In this document: positions 17,833-27,912 of the stretch, one piece after another
How positions within the stretch are numbered: position 1 is the stretch's first letter
Layout of the letters: every line of letters begins with the position of its first letter
Position numbers and translations under genes: made by a program
Assembly: GCF_020711235.1 (NCBI RefSeq)
Contig: NZ_JAJFAV010000017.1
Coordinates: 62,001 to 126,000, forward strand
Reading direction: 5' to 3'
Origin: Hymenobacter sp. 15J16-1T3B
Lineage (GTDB): Bacteria; Bacteroidota; Bacteroidia; Cytophagales; Hymenobacteraceae
DNA: 64,000 nt
Notes under the pieces: model-generated
Told to the model about the DNA's origin: nothing
Databases searched by the model: none
Seen by the model: the letters and a program-made list of their open reading frames with translations, nothing else

Positions 17833-17937
17833 TTCGCTGGATGGTTAGCTGGGTACGGGGCCAGCCGGTTGAAGATTTCGGGACGCCGGCGCCGGCCACA
17901 AGGTAGCCAGGCCGCTGCGCAGCAACTGATACAACTA

Positions 17938-18834
17938 CTTAAACGTGGTGCCGACCACCACCGGCAGGGCCAGCGGCAGCAGGTCGACTTGCACTTCGCG
18001 GGCCTCGCCGGCAAAGTCGCCGTCGAGGTGGAAGCCCAGGTTTTTGGGCGACGTTACGCGCACGGTGCGGGCCGTGTGGTACACCACCGCGCCCGAGGCC
18101 GGCAGCGTGCCGGCGGCCAGCCCGTAAGCCACCCGAATGGCCCGGCTCAGCGGCATCTGATCAATCAGGCAGAGGTCGAGCAGTCCGTCGCGGATGTCGG
18201 CCAGCGGGGCGATGTAGGCGTTATTGCCGTACTGCGCGGCGTTGGCAAAGGCCAGCATGTAGCAGTCCGAGGTGAGCCGCTGCTCGCCCAGTTCGATGGT
18301 GACGGGCGTGGGGCGGTAGCGGCCGTACTCGCGCAGGGCCACCTTCACGTACGTGGCCAGCCCGCGGGTGCCGGCTTCGGCAAAGCGGCGACTCACGTGC
18401 GCATCGAAGCCCAGGCCGGCGGTGCAGAAAAACGGCCGCCCGTTCAGCCGCCCCACGTCGATGGGCAGCACGCGGGGGCGGCGCAGCAGGTTCACGGCGG
18501 CCGCGGCGTCCAGCGGAATGCCCAGGTGCCGGGCCAGGCCGTTGCCGGAGCCGCGCGGCAGCACCGCCAGGGCCGCGCCGGTGCCCAGCAGCCCGCGGCC
18601 CACTTCGTTCACCGTCCCGTCGCCGCCCACGGCCACCACCACGCCGAAGCCCTCGGCCGCGGCCGTGCGGGCCAGTTCTTCGGCGTGGCCGGCGTATTCG
18701 GTCGGGCGGATTTCGTAGTGCAGGGCGTACTCTTTGCCGAGCTGCCGATGCAGCAAGCCGCGGAGGTCAAAGCGCCGGTTGGTGCCCGAAATCGGGTTGA
18801 AGATGAAGCACAGACGCGACAGGTTGGCGGGCAT
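17938..18834 (-). CDS. Diacylglycerol/sphingosine kinase-family lipid kinase
   Basis: About 299 residues of the DAGK catalytic family (YegS/DgkB-like), which phosphorylates a lipid hydroxyl at the inner membrane face. The N-terminus carries FIFNPISGT (nucleotide site), then VVVAVGGDGTVNEV with GGDGT at about 70-74, and LPRGSGNGLARHLGIP at about 92-107. The C-terminal half includes GLGFDAHVSRRF and ending beta-strand region with HLDGDFAG. ATG 18834 rather than an upstream codon at 18900 is chosen because TATCTTTG ends seven bases before it and the family begins here. Substrate lipid is not defined by sequence. Confidence 0.88.
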
Positions 18835-18841
18835 AGGGCGG

Positions 18842-18849
18842 CAAAGATA
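18842..18849 (-). promoter_or_regulatory. -7 box of the lipid kinase gene
   Basis: TATCTTTG on the minus strand, an exact TAnnTTTG, seven bases from the ATG at 18834. Confidence 0.55.
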
Positions 18850-18905
18850 AATCGAGGATAAGAACGGATAGCTGCCAGATAAAAATGCAGCCGGCAGCAC
18901 CCACT

Positions 18906-19076
18906 GTCATTGCGAGCGAAGCGCGGCAATCCTTCCTCCCGAGGTACAACGCTACAACATGCCCCGCCCGAAACTAGTAACTGCAGGTTTCGGGCGGGGC
19001 TGTTTTCGGTTGGTCGGTATTGAGCCGGCGGTGCTACTGGAGGAAGGATTGCTTCGTCGTGCCTCCTCGCAATGAC
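18906..19076. repeat. Composite inverted repeat: REP-like arms around a perfect hairpin
   Basis: The outer arms (18906-18938 starting GTCATTGCGAGCGAAG, and 19039-19076 ending TCGCAATGAC) are imperfect complements. Inside them is a perfect 14-bp stem (18961-18974 with 18987-19000) followed by CTGTTTTC. The whole 342-base gap between the lipid kinase and gapA holds no gene that I can support. Confidence 0.65.
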
Positions 19077-19122
19077 TGCTGGTGTTACCGTCGTTGACAG
19101 CTTTGCTCATCCTCGACCAAAC

Positions 19123-19158
19123 AAAAAAGCCAGCCCCACCGCAGCGGAACTGGCTTTT
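19123..19158 (-). terminator. Intrinsic terminator of gapA
   Basis: AAAAGCCAG (19125-19133) pairs with CTGGCTTTT (19150-19158). Read on the minus strand, the stem is followed by six T. It lies 19 bases after the gapA stop. Confidence 0.8.
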
Positions 19159-19176
19159 GTATGAATCAGCCGCAGC

Positions 19177-20540
<1,364 letters not shown>

Positions 20541-21122
20541 ATGCTGCCGACCAAGAAAACCATCCGGCGCCAGTTTATTCTCGACGAAGCTGCCAAGCTC
20601 TTCAAAGAGAAAGGCTACGGCGGCACGTCCATGCGCGATTTGGCCGGCAACGTCGGCCTGGAAGCGGCCAGCATGTACAACTACATCAAGAGCAAGGACG
20701 AAATCCTGGAGCTGATTTGCTCGCGCATTGCGGGCATTTACATTTCCCAGCTCCACGACATCGAGCACACCCAGGCCTCCTACGCCGACAAGGTCAAGGC
20801 GCTGATCCGGCTGCACATCCGGCTGATGGTGGAGGAAGGGCCGGCCGTATCGGTGGCCAACCACGACTGGAAATACCTGCCCGAACCCCAGCTCACGGCC
20901 TTTAAGCAGGCCCGTAAGGACTACGAAAAAGGCTTCGCCGAGCTGATTGAGAAAGGCATGGCGGCCGGCGAGTTTCAGCCCCTGAACGTGTCGGTAGCCC
21001 TGTTCACCATTCTCTCGGCGGTGCGCTGGGTGGAGCTCTGGTACCGCCCCGGCCGCGGCTTGTCGGCCGAAGAACTCGAAGAAGACATCATCACCATGCT
21101 GCTGCAAGGCCTGGCGAAGTAG
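20541..21122 (+). CDS. TetR/AcrR-family regulator, probable PaaR of phenylacetate genes
   Basis: 193 residues with an N-terminal helix-turn-helix: QFILDEAAKLFKEKGYGGTSM, then RDLAGNVGLEAASMYNYIKSK (about 35-55). An all-helical ligand domain ends in DIITMLLQGLAK. It sits directly upstream of paaE and the rest of the phenylacetate genes. Palindromes of the same design occur upstream of this gene and of paaA. This makes it a good candidate for a repressor released by phenylacetyl-CoA, as in other paa clusters; the ligand is inferred. ATG 20541 follows the usual TetR N-terminal length, and an ATG nine codons upstream is less likely. Confidence 0.85.
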   Translation: MLPTKKTIRRQFILDEAAKLFKEKGYGGTSMRDLAGNVGLEAASMYNYIKSKDEILELICSRIAGIYISQLHDIEHTQASYADKVKALIRLHIRLMVEEGPAVSVANHDWKYLPEPQLTAFKQARKDYEKGFAELIEKGMAAGEFQPLNVSVALFTILSAVRWVELWYRPGRGLSAEELEEDIITMLLQGLAK

Positions 21123-21202
21123 CGCTTAGTTGCTGATGCTAAGGGCTTGTTCTGACGCAAGCCCTAAACACCAAGCCCTAAGCACCTAGTACCAACCACG
21201 AC

Positions 21203-22285
21203 ATGAGCCGTTTTCATAAAGTCAAAGTCAAGAGCATCGTGCGCGAAACGCCGGACTGCGTATCGGTGGCGCTGGACGTGCCCGCCGAGTTGCAGGACAC
21301 GTTCCGCTTCACGCAGGGCCAGTACCTCACCTTTCGGCGCGAGCTGAACGGCGAGGAAGTGCGCCGGAGCTACTCCATCTGCTCCAGCCCCCTGGACCAC
21401 GAGTGGCGCGTGGCTATCAAGCAGGTGCCGGAGGGCCGGTTTTCCTCGCATGCCGTGCAGCAATTGCGCGTGGGCGAGGAGCTGGAGGTGATGCCGCCGA
21501 TGGGCCGCTTCTACACCGAGCTCCGCCCCGAGCAGCAGAAGCTGTACGTGGCGTTTGCGGCCGGCTCGGGCATCACGCCGGTTATGTCCATCGTCAAGAC
21601 CATTCTGCTCACCGAGCCGCAGAGCCAGGTGTATTTGGTGTACGGCAACCGCGGGCGCAACTCCATCATCTTTAAGGAGCAGATTGAGGCCTTGAAGAAC
21701 AAGTTTGTGGACCGCCTGAGCGTATACCATATCCTGAGCCGGGAGCACGGCGACACGGACCTCTTCTTCGGCCGCATCGACAAGCACAAGGCCGAGCAGT
21801 TTCTGCAGAAAATCATTCCGCCCCAGGAAATCGACGAGGCCTTTATCTGCGGGCCGGAGGAAATGATTCTGGGCGTGAAAGAAGCCCTGACGGAAGCCGG
21901 CGTGGCGCCCGACAAGGTGCACTTCGAAATGTTCACTTCTGGCGAAGCCGGGCAGCAGCGCCGCGCCGAGCGGCAGCAGCAGCGCCCCGCCGACGAAGAC
22001 GACAAGCACAGCCGCGTAACGGTGCAGCTCGAAGGCGCGCAGTACCCGCTGGAAATGTCGTACTACGGCGACACCATCCTCGACGCGCTGCTAGAACGCG
22101 GCATCGACGCGCCGTACTCCTGCAAAAACGGCATGTGCAGCACCTGCCGCTGCCGCGTGACCGAGGGCACGGTGGAAATGGACGTGAACTACTCGCTTTC
22201 CGACGTCGAAGTGGCCAAGGGCTACGTGCTCAGCTGCCAGGCCCGCCCGACCTCGGAAAAGGTGAGCGTGGATTTCGACCAGTAA
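21203..22285 (+). CDS. paaE: Phenylacetyl-CoA epoxidase reductase subunit
   Basis: The reductase that passes electrons from NADPH through FAD and a [2Fe-2S] centre to the PaaAC oxygenase. The 360 residues hold an FNR-like module (RRSYSICSSP for FAD near residue 54, FAAGSGITPVMSIVKTIL near 122, FICGPEEMI near 215) and a C-terminal plant-type ferredoxin with CKNGMCSTCRC and a last Cys in YVLSCQA (about 304-350). Domain order is that of PaaE. It is the first structural gene after the regulator. A single REP-like arm lies in the gap to paaA. Confidence 0.93.
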   Translation: MSRFHKVKVKSIVRETPDCVSVALDVPAELQDTFRFTQGQYLTFRRELNGEEVRRSYSICSSPLDHEWRVAIKQVPEGRFSSHAVQQLRVGEELEVMPPMGRFYTELRPEQQKLYVAFAAGSGITPVMSIVKTILLTEPQSQVYLVYGNRGRNSIIFKEQIEALKNKFVDRLSVYHILSREHGDTDLFFGRIDKHKAEQFLQKIIPPQEIDEAFICGPEEMILGVKEALTEAGVAPDKVHFEMFTSGEAGQQRRAERQQQRPADEDDKHSRVTVQLEGAQYPLEMSYYGDTILDALLERGIDAPYSCKNGMCSTCRCRVTEGTVEMDVNYSLSDVEVAKGYVLSCQARPTSEKVSVDFDQ

Positions 22286-22316
22286 GCCCAGTGGTTTTGG
22301 ACGACCTTGTCAGGCC

Positions 22317-22345
22317 GTCCTGTCGAGCTTGTCGAGACATCTCGC
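22317..22345. repeat. Single REP-like arm in the paaE-paaA gap
   Basis: GTCCTGTCGAGCTTGTCGAG and the following ACATCTCGC match one arm of the 23496-23615 repeat apart from one or two bases. A degenerate partner may lie near 22430-22442 (GCGCGGAATGACG). Confidence 0.55.
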
Positions 22346-22488
22346 CGGATAGTAAGCTGCTCGTTGAGGTTACTACCCGATACCAACCCGCCAGATTGGC
22401 TACCGCCTTCCTTCGGTTCCTCGGCTTCGCGCGGAATGACGTTCTTAAGTGTCAGGCGTAAGCCCAGCAGAAATATTTCCCACTTTTG

Positions 22489-22502
22489 CTAACGCTTGTT
22501 AG
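22489..22502. promoter_or_regulatory. PaaR-type operator upstream of paaA
   Basis: CTAACGCTTGTTAG is a dyad (CTAAC/GTTAG) that matches CNAACGNNCGTTNG with one mismatch. It directly follows a CACTTTTG -7-like box and lies 21 bases before the paaA ATG, a position suited to repression. Confidence 0.6.
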
Positions 22503-22522
22503 TAAATCGTTGTTATCCGCAC

Positions 22523-23476
<954 letters not shown>

Positions 23477-23495
23477 TCAACTAACTGACACCAGA

Positions 23496-23615
23496 ACGTC
23501 ATGTCGAGCTTGTCGAGACATCTCGCGTGCTGACGGCCGATAGTAACTCTCTCTCAACGGGAAGAATGCTGTCCAATTAAACACGCGAGATGTCTCGACA
23601 AGCTCGACATGACGT
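23496..23615. repeat. Long inverted repeat between paaA and paaB
   Basis: Arms 23496-23529 and 23582-23615 are perfect 34-bp complements (core GTCGAGNNNGTCGAGACATCTCGCG) around a 52-base loop. Same family as the elements at 58078 and 22317. The right arm ends 19 bases before the paaB ATG. Confidence 0.8.
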
Positions 23616-23634
23616 CCTCCATTCCCCTCTCAAC

Positions 23635-23922
23635 ATGTCCCAGAAAGAATGGCCGCTGTGGGAAGTATTCATCCGCAGCAAGCAGGGCCTCGACCATAAG
23701 CACGTGGGCTCCTTACACGCCGCCGACGCCGAAATGGCCATCCAAAACGCCCGCGACGTGTACACGCGCCGCCTCGAAGGCGTGAGCATCTGGGTGGTGG
23801 AATCCAAGCACGTGCACGCTTCCAACCCCGACGACGCGGCCGCCTTCTACGAGCCGGCCAACGACAAAATCTACCGGCACCCCACGTTCTACACCGTGCC
23901 GGATTCCATCAAGCACATGTAA
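23635..23922 (+). CDS. paaB: Phenylacetyl-CoA epoxidase subunit B
   Basis: 95 residues, the usual size of PaaB, the small non-catalytic subunit bridging PaaAC heterodimers. Recognisable are KEWPLWEVFIRSKQGLDHKHVGSLHA at the start, then AEMAIQNARDVYTRR, IWVVESKHVHASNPDD and a C-terminal YRHPTFYTVPD. ATG 23635 is chosen by homology; an in-frame upstream codon would translate part of the hairpin repeat. Eleven bases separate it from paaC, so they are co-translated. Confidence 0.95.
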   Translation: MSQKEWPLWEVFIRSKQGLDHKHVGSLHAADAEMAIQNARDVYTRRLEGVSIWVVESKHVHASNPDDAAAFYEPANDKIYRHPTFYTVPDSIKHM

Positions 23923-23933
23923 TCGGGCCGATT

Positions 23934-24731
23934 ATGCAAGAAACGCATACCATTACCCTGCCCGACGTGACGCCCGAGCTGCGCCAGCAGCTCTTCGCCT
24001 ACGTGCTGCAGCTGGCCGATACCAGCCTCATTCTGGCTCACCGCCTGAGCGAGTGGTGCGGGCACAGCCCCATCCTGGAGCAAGACTTGGCCATGGCCAA
24101 CATCTCGCTAGACTTGCTCGGCGAGGCGCGCAGCTACTACCAGTACGCTGCCGAACTGGAGGGCCAGGGGCGCACCGAGGACGACTTGGCCTACCTGCGC
24201 GCAGCCGTGGAGTACCGCAACCCGCTGCTGGTGGAGCAGCCCAACGGCGACTTCGCCCACACCGTGGTGCGGCAGTTCCTCTACGACGCGTTTCACTACC
24301 ACTTGCTGGTGCAGCTGCAAGCCGGCCCCGACCGGCAGCTGGCCGCCATTGCCGAAAAATCGGTGAAGGAAGCGGCATACCACGTGAAGTGGAGCGCCGA
24401 GTGGATCATCCGCCTCGGCGACGGCACCGCCGAAAGCCGCCGCCGCGTGGAAGCGGCCATCGGGGCCCTGTGGCGCTACAGCGGGGAGCTGACCACGCCC
24501 ACCGCCACCGAACAGGCCCTGCAAGCCGCCGGCTTCCTTCCCGACTACGCCGCCCTGCAGCAGCAGATTGACGCGCACGTGGCGCGGGTGTTTGAGGAAG
24601 CCACGCTCACCCTGCCCCAGGGCGTGTTTATGCAGAAAGGCGGCAAGGCCGGCCGCCACTCCGAGCACTTGGGCTACCTGCTGGCCGAGTTGCAGTACCT
24701 GCAGCGGGCCTACCCGGGGCTGAAGTGGTAG
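23934..24731 (+). CDS. paaC: Phenylacetyl-CoA epoxidase subunit C
   Basis: 265 residues of the ferritin-like structural partner of PaaA. Typical stretches are YVLQLADTSLILAHRLSEWCGHSPILEQDLAMANISLDLLGEAR (about residues 22-65, spread over two helices), DDLAYLRAAVEYRNPLLVEQPNGDFAHTVVRQFLYD, and KEAAYHVKWSAEWIIRLGDGT. The C-terminus has GGKAGRHSEHLGYLLAELQYLQR. It keeps the PaaC pattern of reduced metal ligands compared with PaaA. The gap to paaD is 112 bases, with no repeat. Confidence 0.95.
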   Translation: MQETHTITLPDVTPELRQQLFAYVLQLADTSLILAHRLSEWCGHSPILEQDLAMANISLDLLGEARSYYQYAAELEGQGRTEDDLAYLRAAVEYRNPLLVEQPNGDFAHTVVRQFLYDAFHYHLLVQLQAGPDRQLAAIAEKSVKEAAYHVKWSAEWIIRLGDGTAESRRRVEAAIGALWRYSGELTTPTATEQALQAAGFLPDYAALQQQIDAHVARVFEEATLTLPQGVFMQKGGKAGRHSEHLGYLLAELQYLQRAYPGLKW

Positions 24732-24843
24732 GCTAATCCGCCCGTTTGGCTCTGCCTGCGTGGCCCCCGCAGCCTTAGCTCTTGGGAGGCTTGCCGAGGC
24801 TACCGAAAGCAGCGGCCGTTTCACAGACCGAAACCCAGCACGA

Positions 24844-25356
24844 ATGACGACCGACCTCAACGCCGTAATGCCCACCGAGCAGCGCATCTGGCAGCTGCTG
24901 GAAGAGGTGTGCGACCCCGAAGTGCCGGTGCTCAGCATTCTGGACCTGGGCATTGTGCGCGGGGTGCGGGTCGAGCCCGACGGGCAGGCGCACATTACCA
25001 TCACCCCGACGTACTCCGGCTGCCCGGCCATGAACACCATTGCCACCGACATCCGGCTGCGGCTGCTGGCCGAGGGCATCACCGCCCTGCACATTCACCA
25101 CCAGCTCAGCCCGGCCTGGACGACGGCGTGGATGTCGGAAGCCGGCAAGCAGAAGCTGGAGGCGTACGGCATTGCCCCGCCCAAGGATGCCACCGGGCAC
25201 GTGCTCAGCCTGTTCGGGCAAGACGAAGCCATCAAGTGCCCGCACTGCCACTCGACCCGCACCCGGCTCGTGAGCCAGTTCGGCTCCACGGCCTGCAAAG
25301 CGCTGTATCAGTGCGACGACTGCCTGGAACCCTTCGACTACTTTAAGTGCCACTAA
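24844..25356 (+). CDS. paaD: Phenylacetate degradation protein PaaD (Fe-S maturation, MIP18-like)
   Basis: 170 residues. The N-terminal ~85 residues form a DUF59/MIP18 domain (LLEEVCDPEVPVLSILDLGIVRGV, then PTYSGCPAMNTIATDI). The C-terminal part ends in a four-Cys zinc-binding element, CPHCHSTRT and CDDCLEPFDYFKC. PaaD is thought to assist cofactor assembly of the epoxidase complex. ATG 24844 fits the family; the frame is open upstream to 24760 but without homology. It lies within the paa operon between paaC and the dehydrogenase. Confidence 0.93.
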   Translation: MTTDLNAVMPTEQRIWQLLEEVCDPEVPVLSILDLGIVRGVRVEPDGQAHITITPTYSGCPAMNTIATDIRLRLLAEGITALHIHHQLSPAWTTAWMSEAGKQKLEAYGIAPPKDATGHVLSLFGQDEAIKCPHCHSTRTRLVSQFGSTACKALYQCDDCLEPFDYFKCH

Positions 25357-25423
25357 CCGGCAGCGGGCCCCGGCTTTCCGGCCGCTGCGCCCCACCGCCG
25401 GCTCCCCAACTCCTTATTCCCGC

Positions 25424-26611
25424 ATGGACAAGATTACCGTCGGCATCATCGGCAGCGGCGCCATGGGCGCGGGCATTGCCCAGGTCGTAGCCCAGGCCGG
25501 CCACCCCGTGTTTTTGTTTGACCTGAACGCGGCCGCCCTGCAGCGCGCCACCACCGGCATCAGCGCCAGCCTGCGCAAGCTGGCCGAAAAGGGTAAGCTG
25601 CCCGCGGCGGAGGCCGAAGCCGCCATTGCCCGCGTGCGGCCCTGCGCCGAGCTGCAGTGCTTCGCGGCCTGCGGCTTGGTCATCGAGGCCATTGTGGAGG
25701 AGCTGGCGGTCAAGCAGGCCGTGTTTCGCGACGTAGAAGCAGTGGTGCCCGCCGAGTGCGTGCTGGCGTCGAACACCTCGTCGTTGTCGCTGGCCAGCAT
25801 TGCCTCGGCCTGCCAGCGGCCGGAGCGCTTTATTGGCATCCATTTCTTCAATCCCGCCCCGCTGATGCAGCTGGTGGAAGTCATTCCGGCCGTACAGACC
25901 CGCGCCGGGCTGGCCGAGGAAACCCGGGCGCTGGTGCAGAGCTGGGGCAAGCTGCCGGTTATCTGCCAGGACACGCCGGGCTTTATCGTCAACCGCGTGG
26001 CCCGACCCTACTACGGCGAGGCCCTGCGCCTGCTCGACGAAGGCGTGGCCGACGCGGCCACCATCGACTGGGCGCTGACCGAGTTGGGCGGCTTCCGCAT
26101 GGGTCCGTTTGCCTTGATGGATTTCATCGGCCACGACGTGAACTACCGCGTAACCGAAGCCGTGTTCACCGCCTTTTACTTCGATCCGCGCTTCAAGCCC
26201 TCCCTGACCCAAAAACGCCTGTTTGAAGCCGGCTACTACGGCCGCAAGGCGGGCCGCGGCTTCTACGATTACCGCGAAGGCGCCACCCCGCCCGAACCTA
26301 CCCGCGACCCGGCCCTGGGCCACCGCATTTTGCAGCGGGTGCTGGCCATGCTCATCAACGAAGCCGCCGACGCACTGCACCTGCGCGTGGCCTCGCGCGA
26401 CGACCTGGAACTGGCCATGACCCGCGGCGTGAACTACCCCAAGGGCCTGCTGGCCTGGGCCGACGAGCTGGGCCTGCCCGCCGTGCTCAACACCCTCGAC
26501 GCGCTCTACGAGGAGTACCGCGAGGACCGCTACCGCGCCAGCCCGCTGCTGCGCCGCCTCGCCACCGCCGGGCAAACATTTTTCCCCGCGCCGGCCCTCT
26601 CGCATTCCTGA
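25424..26611 (+). CDS. 3-hydroxyacyl-CoA dehydrogenase (PaaH-like)
   Basis: A 395-residue NAD-dependent enzyme. The Rossmann start is VGIIGSGAMGAGIAQVVAQAGH (about 5-26). It has the catalytic region NTSSLSLASIA and IGIHFFNPAPLMQLVEVI with the conserved His (about 140-155), then DTPGFIVNRVARPYYGEALRLL. The C-terminal extension (ILQRVLAMLINEAADALHLRVASRDDLELAMTRGVNYPKG) is a second 3HCDH helical domain. In the phenylacetate pathway this step oxidises 3-hydroxyadipyl-CoA. It is named by context; the same fold serves general beta-oxidation. Followed after eight bases by paaY. Confidence 0.88.
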   Translation: MDKITVGIIGSGAMGAGIAQVVAQAGHPVFLFDLNAAALQRATTGISASLRKLAEKGKLPAAEAEAAIARVRPCAELQCFAACGLVIEAIVEELAVKQAVFRDVEAVVPAECVLASNTSSLSLASIASACQRPERFIGIHFFNPAPLMQLVEVIPAVQTRAGLAEETRALVQSWGKLPVICQDTPGFIVNRVARPYYGEALRLLDEGVADAATIDWALTELGGFRMGPFALMDFIGHDVNYRVTEAVFTAFYFDPRFKPSLTQKRLFEAGYYGRKAGRGFYDYREGATPPEPTRDPALGHRILQRVLAMLINEAADALHLRVASRDDLELAMTRGVNYPKGLLAWADELGLPAVLNTLDALYEEYREDRYRASPLLRRLATAGQTFFPAPALSHS

Positions 26612-26619
26612 ACCCCGGC

Positions 26620-27222
26620 ATGATTTATTCCTTCAACGGCATCGTGCCGGTAGTGCACGAAACGGCTTTCGTGCACCCGCAGGCCACGGTCACGGGCAAC
26701 GTCATCATCGGCCGCCACGTGTACGTGGGCCCGGGCGCGGCCGTTCGCGGCGACTGGGGCCAGATCATCATCGAGGACAACTGCAATGTGCAGGAAAACT
26801 GCACATTGCACATGTTTCCGGGCACCACGGTGCGGCTCAAGGAAATGGCCCACATCGGCCACGGCGCCATCATTCACGGCGCCACCGTGGGCCGCAACGT
26901 GCTGGTGGGCATGAACGCGGTCATCATGGACCGCGTCGACATCGGCGACGAAAGCATCATCGGCGCCCTGAGCTTCATCCGGGCCGACGAGGTAATTCCG
27001 CCGCGCAGCCTGGTGGTCGGCAATCCGCACAAGATTATCCGGCAGGTCAGCGACGACATGCTGGCCTGGAAAACCGAAGGCACGCAGATTTACATGCAGC
27101 TGCCCGCCGACCTGCACGCGACGCTGCAGCCCTGCGAGCCGCTGCGCGAAGTGCCCGCCGACCGCGCCGTGCAGTCCGGCAGCTACGCGACCTGGGCGGA
27201 GCGCAAATCGGGCACCGTCTGA
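26620..27222 (+). CDS. paaY: PaaY-like hexapeptide-repeat hydrolase
   Basis: 200 residues with a left-handed beta-helix of hexapeptide repeats (VTGNVIIGRHVYVGPGAAVRGD, then NCNVQENCTLH, HIGHGAIIHGATVGRNVLVGMNAVI). The gamma-carbonic-anhydrase-type metal histidines are in LHMF and HIGHG. PaaY is a thioesterase that clears dead-end CoA adducts of the phenylacetate route. The position at the end of the paa operon supports that name over a carbonic anhydrase. A 12-bp perfect hairpin lies inside the gene at 26782-26810. Two strong hairpins follow downstream. Confidence 0.88.
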   Translation: MIYSFNGIVPVVHETAFVHPQATVTGNVIIGRHVYVGPGAAVRGDWGQIIIEDNCNVQENCTLHMFPGTTVRLKEMAHIGHGAIIHGATVGRNVLVGMNAVIMDRVDIGDESIIGALSFIRADEVIPPRSLVVGNPHKIIRQVSDDMLAWKTEGTQIYMQLPADLHATLQPCEPLREVPADRAVQSGSYATWAERKSGTV

Positions 27223-27305
27223 GGGCGCGTTTCCCGCAACGCCGCGGTTTCTATCGACTTAGCCACGCTTCGTTTCTACTCCGTCTTGGTTAGGATTGAA
27301 CGGCT

Positions 27306-27410
27306 GGCTTCGCGCGGCTGCACACGCCAGCCGCGCGAAGCCGATTACCCGCGCGGCGGCGCGGCTGTTCTACTGCACCGCGGCCTATCCCCGGTGCAGT
27401 AGAACAGCCG
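27306..27410 (+). terminator. Two tandem perfect hairpins after the paa operon
   Basis: Hairpin 1 has 15-bp arms (27306-27320, 27328-27342) and hairpin 2 has 19-bp arms (27362-27380, 27392-27410). Both are GC-rich with short loops and no long T-run. They close the plus-strand operon just before the convergent tRNA genes. Confidence 0.65.
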
Positions 27411-27418
27411 TTGTGCAA

Positions 27419-27457
27419 CAAAAAACGCCTTGCAAGCAGCGAGCTTACAAGGCGTTT
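27419..27457 (-). terminator. Terminator of the tRNA-Glu pair
   Basis: AAACGCCTTG (27423-27432) pairs with CAAGGCGTTT (27448-27457). Read on the minus strand a T-run follows the stem. Confidence 0.8.
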
Positions 27458-27469
27458 CTTAGGTTATTG

Positions 27470-27541
27470 TACTCCGTAGGGGAATCGAACCCCTGTTGGC
27501 AGAATGAAAATCTGCAGTCCTAACCCCTAGACGAACGGAGC
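27470..27541 (-). tRNA. tRNA-Glu (TTC), copy 2
   Basis: A 72-base cloverleaf read on the minus strand: acceptor GCTCCGT/ACGGAGT, D arm GTCTAGGGGTTAGGAC, anticodon arm GCAGA-TTTTCAT-TCTGC with anticodon TTC, and T arm AGGGGTTCGATTCCCCT. No CCA is encoded. Identical to the copy at 27565 and separated by 23 bases. Confidence 0.97.
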
Positions 27542-27564
27542 GGGTTCAAACAACAACGGTTTAG

Positions 27565-27636
27565 TACTCCGTAGGGGAATCGAACCCCTGTTGGCAGAAT
27601 GAAAATCTGCAGTCCTAACCCCTAGACGAACGGAGC
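27565..27636 (-). tRNA. tRNA-Glu (TTC), copy 1
   Basis: Same 72-base sequence and structure as the downstream copy. It is promoter-proximal: the -7 box TATCTTTG ends about 30 bases upstream. Both copies share one transcript. Confidence 0.97.
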
Positions 27637-27666
27637 GGAAAACGGCGCCGTTGTCGTTTGATGGTG

Positions 27667-27696
27667 CAAAGATAGTAGGCGAAACAAGCAGCGCAA
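27667..27696 (-). promoter_or_regulatory. Promoter of the tRNA-Glu pair
   Basis: On the minus strand TTG (27696-27694), a 19-base spacer and TATCTTTG (27674-27667) match the Bacteroidota -33/-7 consensus exactly. This is the clearest reference promoter in the window. Confidence 0.8.
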
Positions 27697-27822
27697 TGAA
27701 TGGCGCTAAAAAAAGGCCGTGTTCGAGCAAATTTCGCTGATTTTCAAGCCCAAATTTTTCACAGCCGGGCCGAATTACCCGAATTTGCGCGGCTTTCAAC
27801 AGCGTATTCCACCCGACCGGGT

Positions 27823-27912
27823 AAAAAAAGCAGGCTGCCTGTCACGACGTGACACCACACCTGAGGCCACGTCGGTTGCCGCATTTGACAGGCAGCCCAC
27901 TGCGCAAATAAA
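27823..27912 (-). ncRNA. Candidate structured small RNA
   Basis: On the minus strand: a TTTATTTG box (27912-27905), then a 12-bp perfect outer stem (27886-27897 with 27833-27844) and, nested in it, a 7-bp perfect stem CACGTCG/CGACGTG, with an 11-base bulge and a 16-base apical loop. Seven T (27829-27823) follow the outer stem. It could be an independent ~80-base RNA or a terminator of an upstream minus-strand transcript. No -33 TTG is seen and no gene is present on either side within 100 bases. The rest of 27697-28061 shows nothing else. Confidence 0.4.
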
